This document shows, in pieces, positions 18,501 to 25,370 of a stretch of DNA of 54,944 nt (its first letter is position 1; every line of letters starts with the position of its first letter). The translations under genes and the position numbers were made by a program. Source of the DNA: Rhodococcus sp. G-MC3. GTDB taxonomy: Bacteria > Actinomycetota > Actinomycetes > Mycobacteriales > Mycobacteriaceae. The stretch covers positions 1 through 54,944 of the forward strand of contig NZ_JASISW010000031.1 in NCBI RefSeq assembly GCF_030063335.1. The letters run 5' to 3'. The notes under the pieces were generated by a model. The model was not told the origin of the DNA and did not search any database. It saw only the letters and a program-made list of their open reading frames with translations.

Positions 18501-19417
18501 TCGCGCAGTTTGGTTGTGGCTCTGCCCGATACGGGCAGGCTCAGCATGACGTCCTCGGTGTCGGTCATTCTGGCGAGGTAGAGCGAGAAGGCGGCAAGCA
18601 CCACCGGGACGTCCGAAGAGTTGTAGCGGCGGGCAACGTCAGCCATCGCCGCGGAGATCTCGGGGTCCAGTACGTCGCCGACGCTCACCGAGACCCTGCT
18701 GGGGACGGCGCCGGATCGCGGCGTTCCAGCGAGTCGCGGCGCTTCGGAGTGTCCATCGAGGCGGCCGAGCCAGTATTGGCGGTCGGTCTCGTAACGCGAG
18801 GATCCAGGGTAGGCCACCTCGTAGTCGTAGATCTCGCGGACACTGACAGCCCGTGTCTTGCGAAGCTCGGTTCCGGTGACGATCGCCGTGTAAGCCGCTG
18901 CGGTGCGCTCCTGCACGGAAATCGCACCGAGTCCGTCCATGACGACGTGGTGCGCACGGCTGTACCAGAAATAGTGCGCGTCACCGACCTGAATGATCTC
19001 GGAGACGATGAGTTGATCGCGAACGAGGTCGAGGGGCTTTTTGTAGTGCTCGTCCATGTACTGCTGCGCATAGGCGACGGGATCTACTTCGCCTCGTAGA
19101 TCGCGGTAGGTCATGGCGTAGGGAACGTTGTCGTCGTATCGCTGCAGTGGTTGGCCGTCGATCTCGGTGAGCCGCACCCCGGGCGACTCGAGGTCGCGGC
19201 AGGCGATGTCGGTGGCGCGGATCAGCGTGGCGGGGTCGATGTCGCCGTGGATTTCCACGTACTGCGCGACGGTGAACGGTACTTCCGGAGCGAGCTTCTG
19301 CGCGAAGTAGATGTTCATCTGGGCAGCGGAGAGCGGAAAGTAGCCGTGGTCGATGTCGGGACCGGCAGGAGTGGAACCTGCAGAATGACCCGAACCGAAC
19401 GCTCTTACCTCTGGCAC
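9521..19417 (-). CDS. three-module nonribosomal peptide synthetase, C-A-T-C-A-T-C-A-T-TE
   Basis: The 3298-residue enzyme has three complete modules. Condensation domains carry HHxxxDG at about residues 157, 1169 and 2161. Adenylation cores (TSGSTG) lie at about 621, 1617 and 2626, each with a closing GKxD lysine. Carrier sites (LGGDSL, LGGDSL, LGGHSL) lie near 985, 1979 and 2997. A C-terminal thioesterase has GWSLGG near 3137 and a late His (VEHEDM). No epimerase or methyltransferase domain is present. Beginning with a C domain suggests an acyl-starter or an upstream donor. Specificity residues read by eye are DAQVFVAVV, DALLIVAVV and DAFCIAAIM, to which I assign no substrate. The start GTG 19417 follows GAGGGGTAG. 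No MbtH gene is nearby. Confidence 0.93.
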   Translation of the reverse strand: MPEVRAFGSGHSAGSTPAGPDIDHGYFPLSAAQMNIYFAQKLAPEVPFTVAQYVEIHGDIDPATLIRATDIACRDLESPGVRLTEIDGQPLQRYDDNVPYAMTYRDLRGEVDPVAYAQQYMDEHYKKPLDLVRDQLIVSEIIQVGDAHYFWYSRAHHVVMDGLGAISVQERTAAAYTAIVTGTELRKTRAVSVREIYDYEVAYPGSSRYETDRQYWLGRLDGHSEAPRLAGTPRSGAVPSRVSVSVGDVLDPEISAAMADVARRYNSSDVPVVLAAFSLYLARMTDTEDVMLSLPVSGRATTKLRDSSGMMSNIVPLRIGVESGVTVEELLRRIQVELTGALRHQRFRVEDMQRSAGSSVSSAAGRGVFGPTVNIMMYNSTIRLGDVIGEYRVLSSGPIDDMMVNVYPGVAGASTRVDFLGNPAVYSTEELAAHHARFLDLLRAVVEAPDGLSVSDLQVQGAVPADIELADTRTAAPQLLTTLLASTAVICADGVDHSASELTNVSKDVAAQLVARGAAPEVRIAVALDRSYHSVLAMWAVATAGASFVPMDPADPADRIASLMRDANVRFGMTSRAKVEALPGTWIAVEDLLAAQPVLNEHQLPEVDLDNEAYVIHTSGSTGKPKAVSITHDGLSQLAANVIERYGVTGRSRVLHLASPVFDASVQEILMAFSAGATLVIAPADVYAGPALAELLASERITHLVTSPTVLATLAPSDLDSVEVFDVGGEECPPALRDRFASTERTMLNAYGPTEATVVATVSAPMAAGERITIGGPLPGVRAAVLDSHLRPAPSGGIGELYLGGDGIARGYDGQAGLTAERFVAGPGGVRLYRTGDVVRRSIDGVTLEYLGRSDSQVQLQGRRLELGEIEAAATSFSGVTAATAAVREDRLILYVTGTSDGLDAHLRDHLPGWMVPRHIVVLAAMPMTAGGKLDRRALPTPSFSVAREFVEPRTDTERLVAAVFSEVLGAERVGREDTFFELGGDSLSATRVLARLGTAVSLPALFDAPSVAAVAAAIDSSLAQPVSLQLLDTVLPERIPLSYAQQRMWFLNQFDASSPAYNMPVAVQLQAQADPVLVMFALRDVLERHESLRTYFPDDGNGPRQVVRPSDSVLVDIPTQTVTDLDDAIDALAAAGFDVAAEVPIRAAILAPEGRAEIVVVIVLHHISIDGWSIDPLVRDFTIAHAARSAGHAPTWPRLPAQYSQYAVWNRAVVDAVADEQLNYWTTVLGEPGGMLAELPTDRPRPAVQSMTTEGVPFRVDADLHERLRDVARTLNATTFMVVHAAFAAALSRFGDSPRTIVGSPSAGRGHEALDDMVGMFVGTVPLAVTVNPNGTFTELVAAVRRTDLDAFAHADLPFERIVDALATDRSLDRHPLFQVMLAFDNVPHQSVEDLPVSVLPVETHTSEFDLNLVLTETADGMAGQIEYAVDLYDRSTVDGFAKVLLGVISAVAENPDVIVGDLAVAERERAPAAAPRGTLVDVLGTARDVALDGVERVTYHQLDQRSNRLARLLISLGAGAESLVALSLERSADYIVALCGVAKSGAAFVPIDPHYPTSRRELMLDGITLGFGGTEAGVRWINESDAAEFSSEPIADGDRTANLLPEHPAYVIHTSGSTGTPKPVTVTHGSVHALAEQVVPRYGVTPDSRVLQGYSTNFDAAILELVLAFGGGATMVIAPPELVEGDAIASFLTEQSVTHYLSTPAVLATVPPVAGITTIAVGGDVLGSDVVREWSPGRRMLNAYGPTEATVVATLTDPLDSAGPVTIGRPLDHVSAQVLDRRLQQVPVGGVGELYLGGSGLARGYGTGAALTAERFVAAPGGVRVYRTGDLVRRGAGGVLDYRGRIDTQVQIRGVRIELGDIEAALAAHPDVRGAVASVNDNRILAWVVGLDEQAAKRWLLEKLPLAMVPSVITPIDRIPLTSNGKVDVAALPSPLPATGDPTAVRTLAEEVILGIFADTLGVSDPSADSNFFVLGGDSLVANRAATRIGAALGTHVPVRTLFESPTAHLLAAAVEKLSEEYVPLPALVHDVGARAQSLLAPAERRLWVQNRYDPTSTAYNIAFELPLPPDTDLDVLRTAIADVVERHIPLRTVYPSTPAGPAAVLIDAETVVSSMNERHSDAAALVTEGFDLTVEPPVRMAVTRRGDELLLTVVAHHIAVDGLSLAPLARDVDAALTARFAGVVPEFTPLAVDYADYRVWQQDVLAAVAAEQLDYWRVALAGLPEYLDLPTGTPNPAEDATPIEFGVDADTLAGIRSLAHRLGATVFVVVHAALAAVLAEASGTQDIAIGTPVSGRTESALDDLVGMFVGTVVLRTAVAPTMTFEEFVVEVRDRDLDAFANASVPFEWVVDAVNPARTVDSHPLFQVLLAFGQLDSPTFEWGGDASTPRRIEIASTQFDLEVVVEATADGLLGRLGYSGERFSRSVGIGLAERLTAVLELIAVTPQVELGSVDFVVADRNAVGHRDGADEYYTLGALFGRAAVQWPDNVAVIDGDMSMTYKELDRRSTCLSNSLIRAGVGSGSVVAVALPRSAELLIALWAVAKTGAGYLPIDPTQPAARVEEILTHARPATGIASAGFASAHEGWLDIAGPSEGTPATSSLVENLSLPQLLDSVAYVIYTSGSTGVPKGVRVTHRGIADLVQSQRELFDVEPSSRVLHFASPGFDASVFEMLLAVGAGAAAVIVPAEVYAGRQLEALIDKHSVTHACLTPTVLQVTDPNATPSLRVVIMAGEAVNSQLLQRWSPGRAVFNAYGPTETTIMGTCTTKQPRGGVVTIGEPVRGFDAVVLDARLRPVGANVVGELFLGGAGLAQGYIGQPGLSATHFVANALGTPGERLYRTGDLVRWIEMDGRSELEFVGRADSQVKIRGHRVELAEVEAAVLRHPDVQQACVVGHAGTLAAYVVGDAEPRAVRAFLARTVPAFMVPSTVTAVDALPITLSGKVDVASLPTPSLPSAEWIAPSTPLELLVRSAFADVLDVPVGNIGVDDNFFDLGGHSLSVVQVTDALGEELSRPVPVSALLMFPTVGALASKLEAGADGVAADSDLTSGVFDVLLPLRADGTGAPLFCVHPAIGIAWSYLALLGETDRPVYGLQIPGIADDEQSPSSIEEFASRYVREIRAVQAHGPYHLLGWSLGGVIAHAVAAELQAEGEEISMLVEVDSLLSAPADAAEFGIEDLASQLGVAGSSFEGIAAQLRYDRSELGFLGAGHLEKMYAPVAEAPRWVSLYRPRVFKGEMTYMAARDSIGAGQWNDFVDGPITVHRVDVEHEDMLGEIGARAVGRVIGTVAVTEGVAR

Positions 19418-19605
19418 CTGCTACCCCTCTTCAACGGTCACCGACGACGGGTTGATGGTGGTTCCACCGATTGTCGCTCAGCACCGTTGATCTCAGCGCC
19501 CCCTCGGTACAAACTAGTGGATAGGCGCTCTCTGCTCCACTTTGCCGGAAATGGTCCGGATATATTTCGACTATGTAACGTCGCCAATTCGGCTATATCT
19601 CGGAT

Positions 19606-19631
19606 TGCGTCCAGAAAAAGGTCTGGACGCA
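19606..19631. terminator. hairpin downstream of the short sugar transferase gene
   Basis: TGCGTCCAGA and TCTGGACGCA form a perfect 10-bp stem around a 6-base AAAAGG loop, lying 27 bp after the stop of the sugar transferase and about 190 bp before the NRPS start. There is no T-tract on the minus strand. It may attenuate or end transcription ahead of the NRPS, or be an operator. Confidence 0.45.
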
Positions 19632-19657
19632 TGTTTTGCGCTATTCGCACAGACGCG

Positions 19658-20257
19658 TCAGTTGGGTTTTCTTCGGTACCGAACCCTCGCCGCAGTGAGT
19701 CTCAAGATACGAATGTCGCGGGCGAGCGACCACGACGCTACGTACTCGTGATCGAGCGTGGCGAGATCGTCTGGGGTCAGTTCGGTGCGGTCCATCAGCA
19801 TCCACAGTCCGGTCATGCCAGGCCGTAGATCTACCCCAGTCGGTCTGTGCCCGGTCGAGGACCGACTGCTTGCCGAACGGTCGGAACGAGGTGCCTTCAC
19901 CGGCCGTGGTCGTGGGCCCACCAGACTCATGTCGCCGCGCATCACATTCAGCAGTTCCGGCAGGTGGACCAGGCCATGGCGGGTCATGTGGCTGTCGTCG
20001 CAGTCAGGGCCGGGCGCGCGAAAGTTCAACAGGCCGAACTGCCGACCTCGGAAACCCATTCGGGGGAGAGCGCGGACGGCACGGCGTCGCGGACTCTGCA
20101 CCTTCACACAGGTCCAGCAGCCCAGCAGGACCGGCGCAAGAACGAGCAGGGTAGATGCCGCCACTACACGGTCGAACGCTGCCTTCGCAGCCCTGTCCGC
20201 GGCACTCAAGCCAATTCTGGAGTCTCCGGAATCGGCCGAGCCGTCAACTACGTCCAC
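19658..20257 (-). CDS. short, divergent bacterial sugar transferase (PglC/WcaJ core type)
   Basis: The 199-residue protein has one membrane segment (VVAASTLLVLAPVLLGCW, about residues 31-48) and the catalytic core LPELLNVMRGDMSLVGPRPRP, then DLRPGMTGLW. These enzymes move a sugar-1-phosphate onto undecaprenyl phosphate and so start glycan synthesis. The motif usually read as YKFRSM is LNFRAP here, and a basic Ser-rich insert replaces part of the core, so it is divergent and may be weakened. The GTG start follows AGGGGAATGA. It precedes the NRPS on the same strand and is divergent from the DUF4012 gene. Confidence 0.7.
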   Translation of the reverse strand: MDVVDGSADSGDSRIGLSAADRAAKAAFDRVVAASTLLVLAPVLLGCWTCVKVQSPRRRAVRALPRMGFRGRQFGLLNFRAPGPDCDDSHMTRHGLVHLPELLNVMRGDMSLVGPRPRPVKAPRSDRSASSRSSTGHRPTGVDLRPGMTGLWMLMDRTELTPDDLATLDHEYVASWSLARDIRILRLTAARVRYRRKPN

Positions 20258-20532
20258 TCATTCCCCTCGTTCGCACTCGAGTCTTCGATGGTGTCGATAT
20301 ATCGCAACACGACTTACTTGGTATCGACTGCAGACACCATCACGTTACGATTTCGCTACTTGTCGGTCGGCTTTCATTCAATTGCAGGTTTCGCTCCGGA
20401 AGACGTCATTCATGTGAATTACATAGACCTCATCCGCGCTTTCTCGGCCGCGACCCACTACTCTTCCACGAGCAAGATCAATCAGTACGCAGCAACCGTC
20501 GAGCGACGGCCACCCTGAGGAGCCCAGGCGAC

Positions 20533-22308
20533 ATGACTACCAGTACCGACACTCATCCGGCGCCTCGAAAGAGCAGGAAGCGTCCCATTCTGTGGACGCT
20601 ACTGGTTGTCGTACTGATTCTGATCGCGTTCGTGGTGTGGCTCGGCTATGAAGCGCTGACTGCAAAATCGAACTTGGAGACGACGCGCGATGCCGCGACA
20701 TCGGCCAAAAACGCGTTGCTCGACGGTGATGTCCCCGGAGCCCAGGCGGCGGCCGCGGACGCAATCGCGTCGGCAACCAAGGCGCAGGACGCCGCCTCCT
20801 CGATCCCGTTCGATATCGCCGCTTCCATCCCGTTCCTCGGTAGCCCACTGCAGACCGTCGCCGACATCAGCGATGTGGTCAAGGGCCTCGCCGTCGACGT
20901 TCTCGAGCCCGCGTCGGAGGCCAGCGCGTCGATCTCGCCGGACTCCGTCATCGAAGGTGGTGGGCGCGTGAACCTTCAGGCCCTCATCGATGCAGAACCT
21001 GTGCTGGCGCAGACATCGGCTGCTGCCGAGGATCTCTACGCTCGCGCTCAGGCGATCGAAGATCCGGCCTACCTCGGCGTCGTTCAGGACGCTCGGGTGC
21101 AGCTCGAGAACCAGACACACGATGTGGCCGGCCTGCTCACCAATACCTACACCGCCAGTCGTCTTGTTCCGACGATGATGGGCGCGAACGGTCCCCGCTC
21201 GTACTTCCTGGCGTTCCAGACCAATGCCGAGGCCCGAGGGACTGGCGGCTTGCTCGGCGGATACGGCATCATCCGCGCCGAGAACGGCACCGCGCGCGTC
21301 GATACGCTCGGCAGCAACAACGAGCTCGAGTTCGCCAAACAACCCATCGACCTCGGACCCGAGTACAGAGCATTGTGGGGTCCGCGCAACACGACCGTAG
21401 ATTTCCGCAATTCCAATGCGAGCCCGAACTTTCCGTATGCGGGCCAGATCTGGTCGTCGATGTGGACGGAGCAGACAGGTGAGCAACTGAACGGCGCCAT
21501 CGCCACCGATCCGGTCGCGCTGAGCTACATCCTCGATGCGACGGGGCCGGTGACTCTCGCCGACGGCGAGGTTATCTCGGGTGACAATGTGGTGGAAGTG
21601 ACTCTGTCGACGGCATATTCACGATTCGGTGACGACCAGGTCGCTCGCAAAGCATATTTGCAGGAAATCGCGGCCGCGGTGGTCACGAAGATGACCACCG
21701 GAGTCGCCCCGACCAGGCAGTTGCTCGACGCTGTCGGCCGCGCCGGGAGTGAGGGCCGCCTTTCGGTCTGGAGTGCAGATCCGGCCGAGCAAGAGATCCT
21801 CGCAGACACCAAGGTCGGCCATACACTGCCCGTAGACCCAGCGCCCTACGCAAATGTGATCGTCAACAATGCTGGCGGTAACAAGCTGGATTACTATCTG
21901 ACACGCGACATCTCGTATACGGCCGAGTCCTGCACCGGCGACACCCGCAAGTCGACGGTGACGGCCACGCTGACCAACAACGTCAACCCCGATGGGCTAA
22001 CCCAGTACGTCGCCAGCACCTTCCAGCCGGGTGTTCCCTATGGCTCGAACGAATCGATCGCGTACCTGTATGGAACGCAGGGCGCCAAGATCACGAAGAT
22101 GTCGGTCGACGGCGTCAATGCCTTCGCGGTCCAGGGCGGAACCGAACTCGGACGTCCCGTCAAGGCTGCGTACCTCACCATCCCTCCCGGCAAATCATCC
22201 ACTGTCACCTGGGAATTGGAAGAGCCCTCGGTGCCGGGTGAAGCGGTTGTCCCGGTCCAGCCGCTCATTGATACGCCGACGGTGATGGTCGACGTTCCGC
22301 AGTGCTGA
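20533..22308 (+). CDS. DUF4012 membrane-anchored extracytoplasmic protein
   Basis: A cytoplasmic basic N-terminus (PRKSRKR) is followed by one transmembrane helix (ILWTLLVVVLILIAFVVWLGY, about residues 20-42) and a large outside domain. An Ala-rich helical part (about 45-200) leads into a DUF4012 core with SYFLAFQTNAEARGTGGLLGG-type residues at about 215-240, and a beta-rich C-terminus. DUF4012 proteins are frequent in actinobacterial polysaccharide loci, but their function is unknown. The start follows GAGGAG. An upstream open extension to 20155 lacks coding character and is rejected. A perfect hairpin follows the stop. Confidence 0.85.
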   Translation: MTTSTDTHPAPRKSRKRPILWTLLVVVLILIAFVVWLGYEALTAKSNLETTRDAATSAKNALLDGDVPGAQAAAADAIASATKAQDAASSIPFDIAASIPFLGSPLQTVADISDVVKGLAVDVLEPASEASASISPDSVIEGGGRVNLQALIDAEPVLAQTSAAAEDLYARAQAIEDPAYLGVVQDARVQLENQTHDVAGLLTNTYTASRLVPTMMGANGPRSYFLAFQTNAEARGTGGLLGGYGIIRAENGTARVDTLGSNNELEFAKQPIDLGPEYRALWGPRNTTVDFRNSNASPNFPYAGQIWSSMWTEQTGEQLNGAIATDPVALSYILDATGPVTLADGEVISGDNVVEVTLSTAYSRFGDDQVARKAYLQEIAAAVVTKMTTGVAPTRQLLDAVGRAGSEGRLSVWSADPAEQEILADTKVGHTLPVDPAPYANVIVNNAGGNKLDYYLTRDISYTAESCTGDTRKSTVTATLTNNVNPDGLTQYVASTFQPGVPYGSNESIAYLYGTQGAKITKMSVDGVNAFAVQGGTELGRPVKAAYLTIPPGKSSTVTWELEEPSVPGEAVVPVQPLIDTPTVMVDVPQC

Positions 22309-22312
22309 TCCG

Positions 22313-22350
22313 ATTCCCTGTGCAAACGCACATGCGTTTGCACAGGGAAT
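22313..22350. terminator. perfect 18-bp hairpin between convergent DUF4012 and rmlC genes
   Basis: Arms 22313-22330 and 22333-22350 are exact reverse complements (ATTCCCTGTGCAAACGCA and its partner) around a CA centre, starting 4 bp after the DUF4012 stop. It has no long T-tract, as is common for actinobacterial terminators, and probably serves both converging transcripts. Confidence 0.8.
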
Positions 22351-22473
22351 CAAAGACTTCTTGTTCAAGCGAATGAGCAGTCGATCAGCGCGAGGTTAAG
22401 TTCGGACCTGTCACCCGACAGTCCTCGGAACCACCGGGCGGACGGCATGACGGACGCTGCAATTCGGAATTGT

Positions 22474-23061
22474 TCAGCCGTCGAACTTCGGCAGGTAGCC
22501 GGCCTCGATGGCCTGCGCCAGTGACGGCGCAGCGCGGTCTTTGTCGGAGAGTTGGTACTCGAGGGGGCTGCCGTCGAGGGCGAGGGTGGGCCAGTCGATC
22601 CCGAGGCCGGTATCGAGGGGATTCACATCCCGATCCAAGGTCGGGGTGTACTCGATCGAGCACAGATACATCACCGTCGAACCGTCCTCGAGCGACAAGA
22701 TCGCGTGCCCCAAGCCTTCGGAGAGGTAGACCGCGCGGCGGTCCACATCGTCGATGAGCACACTGTCCCACTGCCCGAACGTCGGAGACCCGACGCGCAG
22801 ATCGACGATCACATCCAGAAACGCGCCCTTGACGCAGGTGACGTACTTCGCCTGCCCGGGCGGGGTATCGGTGAAGTGGATGCCGCGCAGCACTCCGGCT
22901 GCGGAGACCGAGCAGTTCGCCTGCTGCAGTTCAAGCTCATGTCCCACGGCTTCGGCGAAGGCGGAGGATTTGAACCACTCGAAGAACACACCTCGATCGT
23001 CCCCGAACTGGCGGGGAGTGAACTCGTAGGCACCTTTGATGTTCAATTCACGAAAAGTCAT
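22474..23061 (-). CDS. rmlC: dTDP-4-dehydrorhamnose 3,5-epimerase
   Basis: RmlC isomerises dTDP-4-keto-6-deoxyglucose at C3 and C5 in the dTDP-L-rhamnose pathway. At 195 residues it matches the family. Visible are GDDRGVFFEWF, the catalytic-His region GVLRGIHFTD, KYVTCVKGAFLDVIVDLR, and the YLSEGLGHAIL/MYLCSIEYTP strands of the cupin barrel. It lies 13 bp downstream of rmlA on the same strand. The rmlB and rmlD genes are not in the window, so rhamnose synthesis depends on genes elsewhere. Confidence 0.92.
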   Translation of the reverse strand: MTFRELNIKGAYEFTPRQFGDDRGVFFEWFKSSAFAEAVGHELELQQANCSVSAAGVLRGIHFTDTPPGQAKYVTCVKGAFLDVIVDLRVGSPTFGQWDSVLIDDVDRRAVYLSEGLGHAILSLEDGSTVMYLCSIEYTPTLDRDVNPLDTGLGIDWPTLALDGSPLEYQLSDKDRAAPSLAQAIEAGYLPKFDG

Positions 23062-23074
23062 CGAAACAGATCTC

Positions 23075-23944
23075 TCATTTACCGTGATCGAGGAGTTCGA
23101 GCAGGTACTGCCCGTATCCGGATTTGACCAGCTTCTCCGCGCGTTCGCGCAGTTCGTCGTCGGTGATGAACCCGCGGCGCCACGACACCTCTTCCGGGGC
23201 GCCGATCTTCATGCCTTGGCGCTGCTCGATGGTGCGTACATAGTTCGAGGCGTCGAGCAGGGAATCGAAAGTACCGGTATCGAGCCAGGCAGTGCCGCGG
23301 GGGAGGACTTCGACGGTGAGCTTGCCTGCGTCGAGGTAGTGACGGTTGACGTCGGTGATCTCGTATTCACCACGAGCCGACGGCTGCAGGTCGCGGGCGA
23401 TGGCGAGGACGTCGTTGTCGTAGAAGTACAGGCCGGGGACGGAGAAATTGGACTTGGGGACCTTGGGTTTCTCCTCCAGCGAGATCGCTGTACCGTCGGC
23501 GTCGAATTCGATGACGCCGTACGCGGAGGGGTCCTTGACCTGGTACGCGAACACGGCGCCGCCGTCGATGTCGCTGAACCGGCCGAGCTGTGAGCCGAGG
23601 CCGGGGCCGTAGAAGATGTTGTCGCCGAGCACCAACGCGGCACCCTCGGTGCCGATGTGGTCGGCGCCGAGGACGAAGGCCTGGGCGAGACCGTTCGGCT
23701 CGTGTTGGACCTTGTAGGTGAGGTTGATGCCGAATTGGGAGCCGTCGCCGAGGAGGCGCTGGAACTGGTCGCGGTCCTGGGGTGTGGTGATGATCAGGAT
23801 GTCGCGGATGCCTGCCAGGATCAGCGTCGAGAGTGGATAGTAAATCATTGGTTTGTCGTAGACCGGGACGAGCTGCTTGCTGACGCCCATCGTGATCGGA
23901 TGAAGACGCGAACCTGTCCCGCCCGCCAAAATGATTCCCCGCAT
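23075..23944 (-). CDS. rmlA: glucose-1-phosphate thymidylyltransferase
   Basis: RmlA makes dTDP-glucose from dTTP and glucose-1-phosphate. The start ATG 23944 gives MRGIILAGGTGSRLHPIT, the standard nucleotide-binding opening. Further motifs are VYDKPMIYYPL, VLGDNIFYG, a YGVIEFD strand and EEKPKVPKS. The product is 289 residues, the family's usual length. A longer frame reaching 24241 runs into the divergent FrhB-like gene and is not used. It is co-directional with rmlC. The GC content falls sharply just upstream of this gene. Confidence 0.93.
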   Translation of the reverse strand: MRGIILAGGTGSRLHPITMGVSKQLVPVYDKPMIYYPLSTLILAGIRDILIITTPQDRDQFQRLLGDGSQFGINLTYKVQHEPNGLAQAFVLGADHIGTEGAALVLGDNIFYGPGLGSQLGRFSDIDGGAVFAYQVKDPSAYGVIEFDADGTAISLEEKPKVPKSNFSVPGLYFYDNDVLAIARDLQPSARGEYEITDVNRHYLDAGKLTVEVLPRGTAWLDTGTFDSLLDASNYVRTIEQRQGMKIGAPEEVSWRRGFITDDELRERAEKLVKSGYGQYLLELLDHGK

Positions 23945-24128
23945 GAGACAGCAGTCTTCCAGACCTCGCGGGACTTCGCTTCCCCCGGCCAAATAAGCAC
24001 GCAAATCATCTTCCACCAACAGAGCAATGCCCCAACCAACAAGGTCGGGCACCGAGCCACTAAGTCGCATTGCAAGGTACACTCTCAGAACCCGCGCGAA
24101 ATCAATTCTACGTCCCAGGGGGTTAAAC

Positions 24129-25358
24129 TTGAATACCGACCCACTCGCATCTGCAGTAGCCACAGTACTCAAAAATGACAATTGCAGTGGATGCGGTGGA
24201 TGCGCTTTGGTTTCCACTCGAATCAGTCTCGAAATCGCCAAAGATGGATTTCTACGGCCTCAACTCGCGCCGCAGGATGCCGATGGAGCGAATGCTATTC
24301 GCGAGGCTGCCATCTTCAAAAAAATGTGCCCTGGCATTAGGGTGATCGCACCGGAATCCGCGAATCTTAGACAGGATGACGTTTTCGGGCCCTATGTTTC
24401 AAGCTGGGTCGCATGGGCCATCGATCCCGAAGTACGAAATGCCGGCAGTAGCGCAGGAGTTATTACCGCCTTAAGCAATTGGCTAATTGATACAAAACGT
24501 TCAACCACAGTCATAGCCAGTAAAGGTGACGAGACAGACCCCCGGAGAACGGTTCCACTGAACATCACGTCTCGCGATGCGGCACTAGCGGCCGCCGGAT
24601 CCCGGTATGCCCCCGTAGCCAATACTCCATTATTGAACATGAACCTCCTTGCAGAAACTACTATTGTCGGGAAGCCATGCGAGGCCTCAGCGATCGTACA
24701 GCTGTCAGACGCCATGAAAATCAGCCCTACCGACCGCCCGATTATACTGTCGTTCTTTTGCGCGGGAACACCCAGCCAGTTTGCAACAGACTCTCTGGCA
24801 GAACTCCTGCAAGCACCACCGCCTGAAATTACCTCCCTAAAATACCGCGGCGACGGCTGGCCAGGCACATTTCGTATCGGGCTCCGGAATGGACAAACTC
24901 GAACAATGTCCTACGACGAGTCCTGGGGAACATACCTAGGCCGAACAGTTCAATGGCGTTGCAAACTCTGCGTAGACGGTACAGGTGGCCACTCCGACAT
25001 TGCAGTTGGCGATTATTGGGATGTAGATAGCAGAGGGTATCCGGTGTTCGAAAATGCCGAAGGCAGATCGGTAGTGATAGCGAGGACGAAAAGAGGCGCC
25101 GAAATCCTAGAACTCGCGGCATCTGAAGGAATCATTTCACGATCACCACTGGACTTACATGCTGCTGCTGCCGTACAACCACTCCAGACTGATCGCAAAT
25201 TGACACTTGCCGGACGTCTATTCGGCCGGCGGCTCGCAGGCAAGCGGATACCCGTATATCGCGGTTACTCGCTAATTAGAATCACTTTCACAGCCAAGAG
25301 ACGGATAGCTCGGGCGGCCGCGGGTACGTTCATACGTTCACGCCAAACAAGAGACTGA
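24129..25358 (+). CDS. FrhB-like coenzyme F420 hydrogenase/dehydrogenase beta-subunit family iron-sulfur flavoprotein
   Basis: The protein opens with a cysteine cluster NCSGCGGCALVS (about residues 17-28) and MCPGI (about 66-70) that could bind an iron-sulfur centre. It continues with the FrhB_FdhB C-terminal pattern (GSSAGVITAL; IILSFFCAGTPS; WRCKLCVDGTGGHSDIAVGDYW). Such stand-alone FrhB proteins recur beside polysaccharide pyruvyl transferases and may do redox chemistry on a sugar or glycan, but this is unproven. I chose TTG 24129 because AGGGGG lies six bases upstream; an ATG at 24027 would add 34 residues without one. It is the only gene of the AT-rich block on the plus strand. Confidence 0.75.
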   Translation: MNTDPLASAVATVLKNDNCSGCGGCALVSTRISLEIAKDGFLRPQLAPQDADGANAIREAAIFKKMCPGIRVIAPESANLRQDDVFGPYVSSWVAWAIDPEVRNAGSSAGVITALSNWLIDTKRSTTVIASKGDETDPRRTVPLNITSRDAALAAAGSRYAPVANTPLLNMNLLAETTIVGKPCEASAIVQLSDAMKISPTDRPIILSFFCAGTPSQFATDSLAELLQAPPPEITSLKYRGDGWPGTFRIGLRNGQTRTMSYDESWGTYLGRTVQWRCKLCVDGTGGHSDIAVGDYWDVDSRGYPVFENAEGRSVVIARTKRGAEILELAASEGIISRSPLDLHAAAAVQPLQTDRKLTLAGRLFGRRLAGKRIPVYRGYSLIRITFTAKRRIARAAAGTFIRSRQTRD

Positions 25359-25370
25359 CGAACTATCCAT

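Noticed and set aside
20155..20532. Upstream extension of the DUF4012 frame
   Set aside because: It covers the sugar transferase start and intergenic DNA. The ATG at 20533 has GAGGAG and a proper membrane anchor.
23945..24241. Upstream extension of RmlA
   Set aside because: The family start MRGIILAGG is at 23944, and the extra part is opposite the FrhB-like gene.
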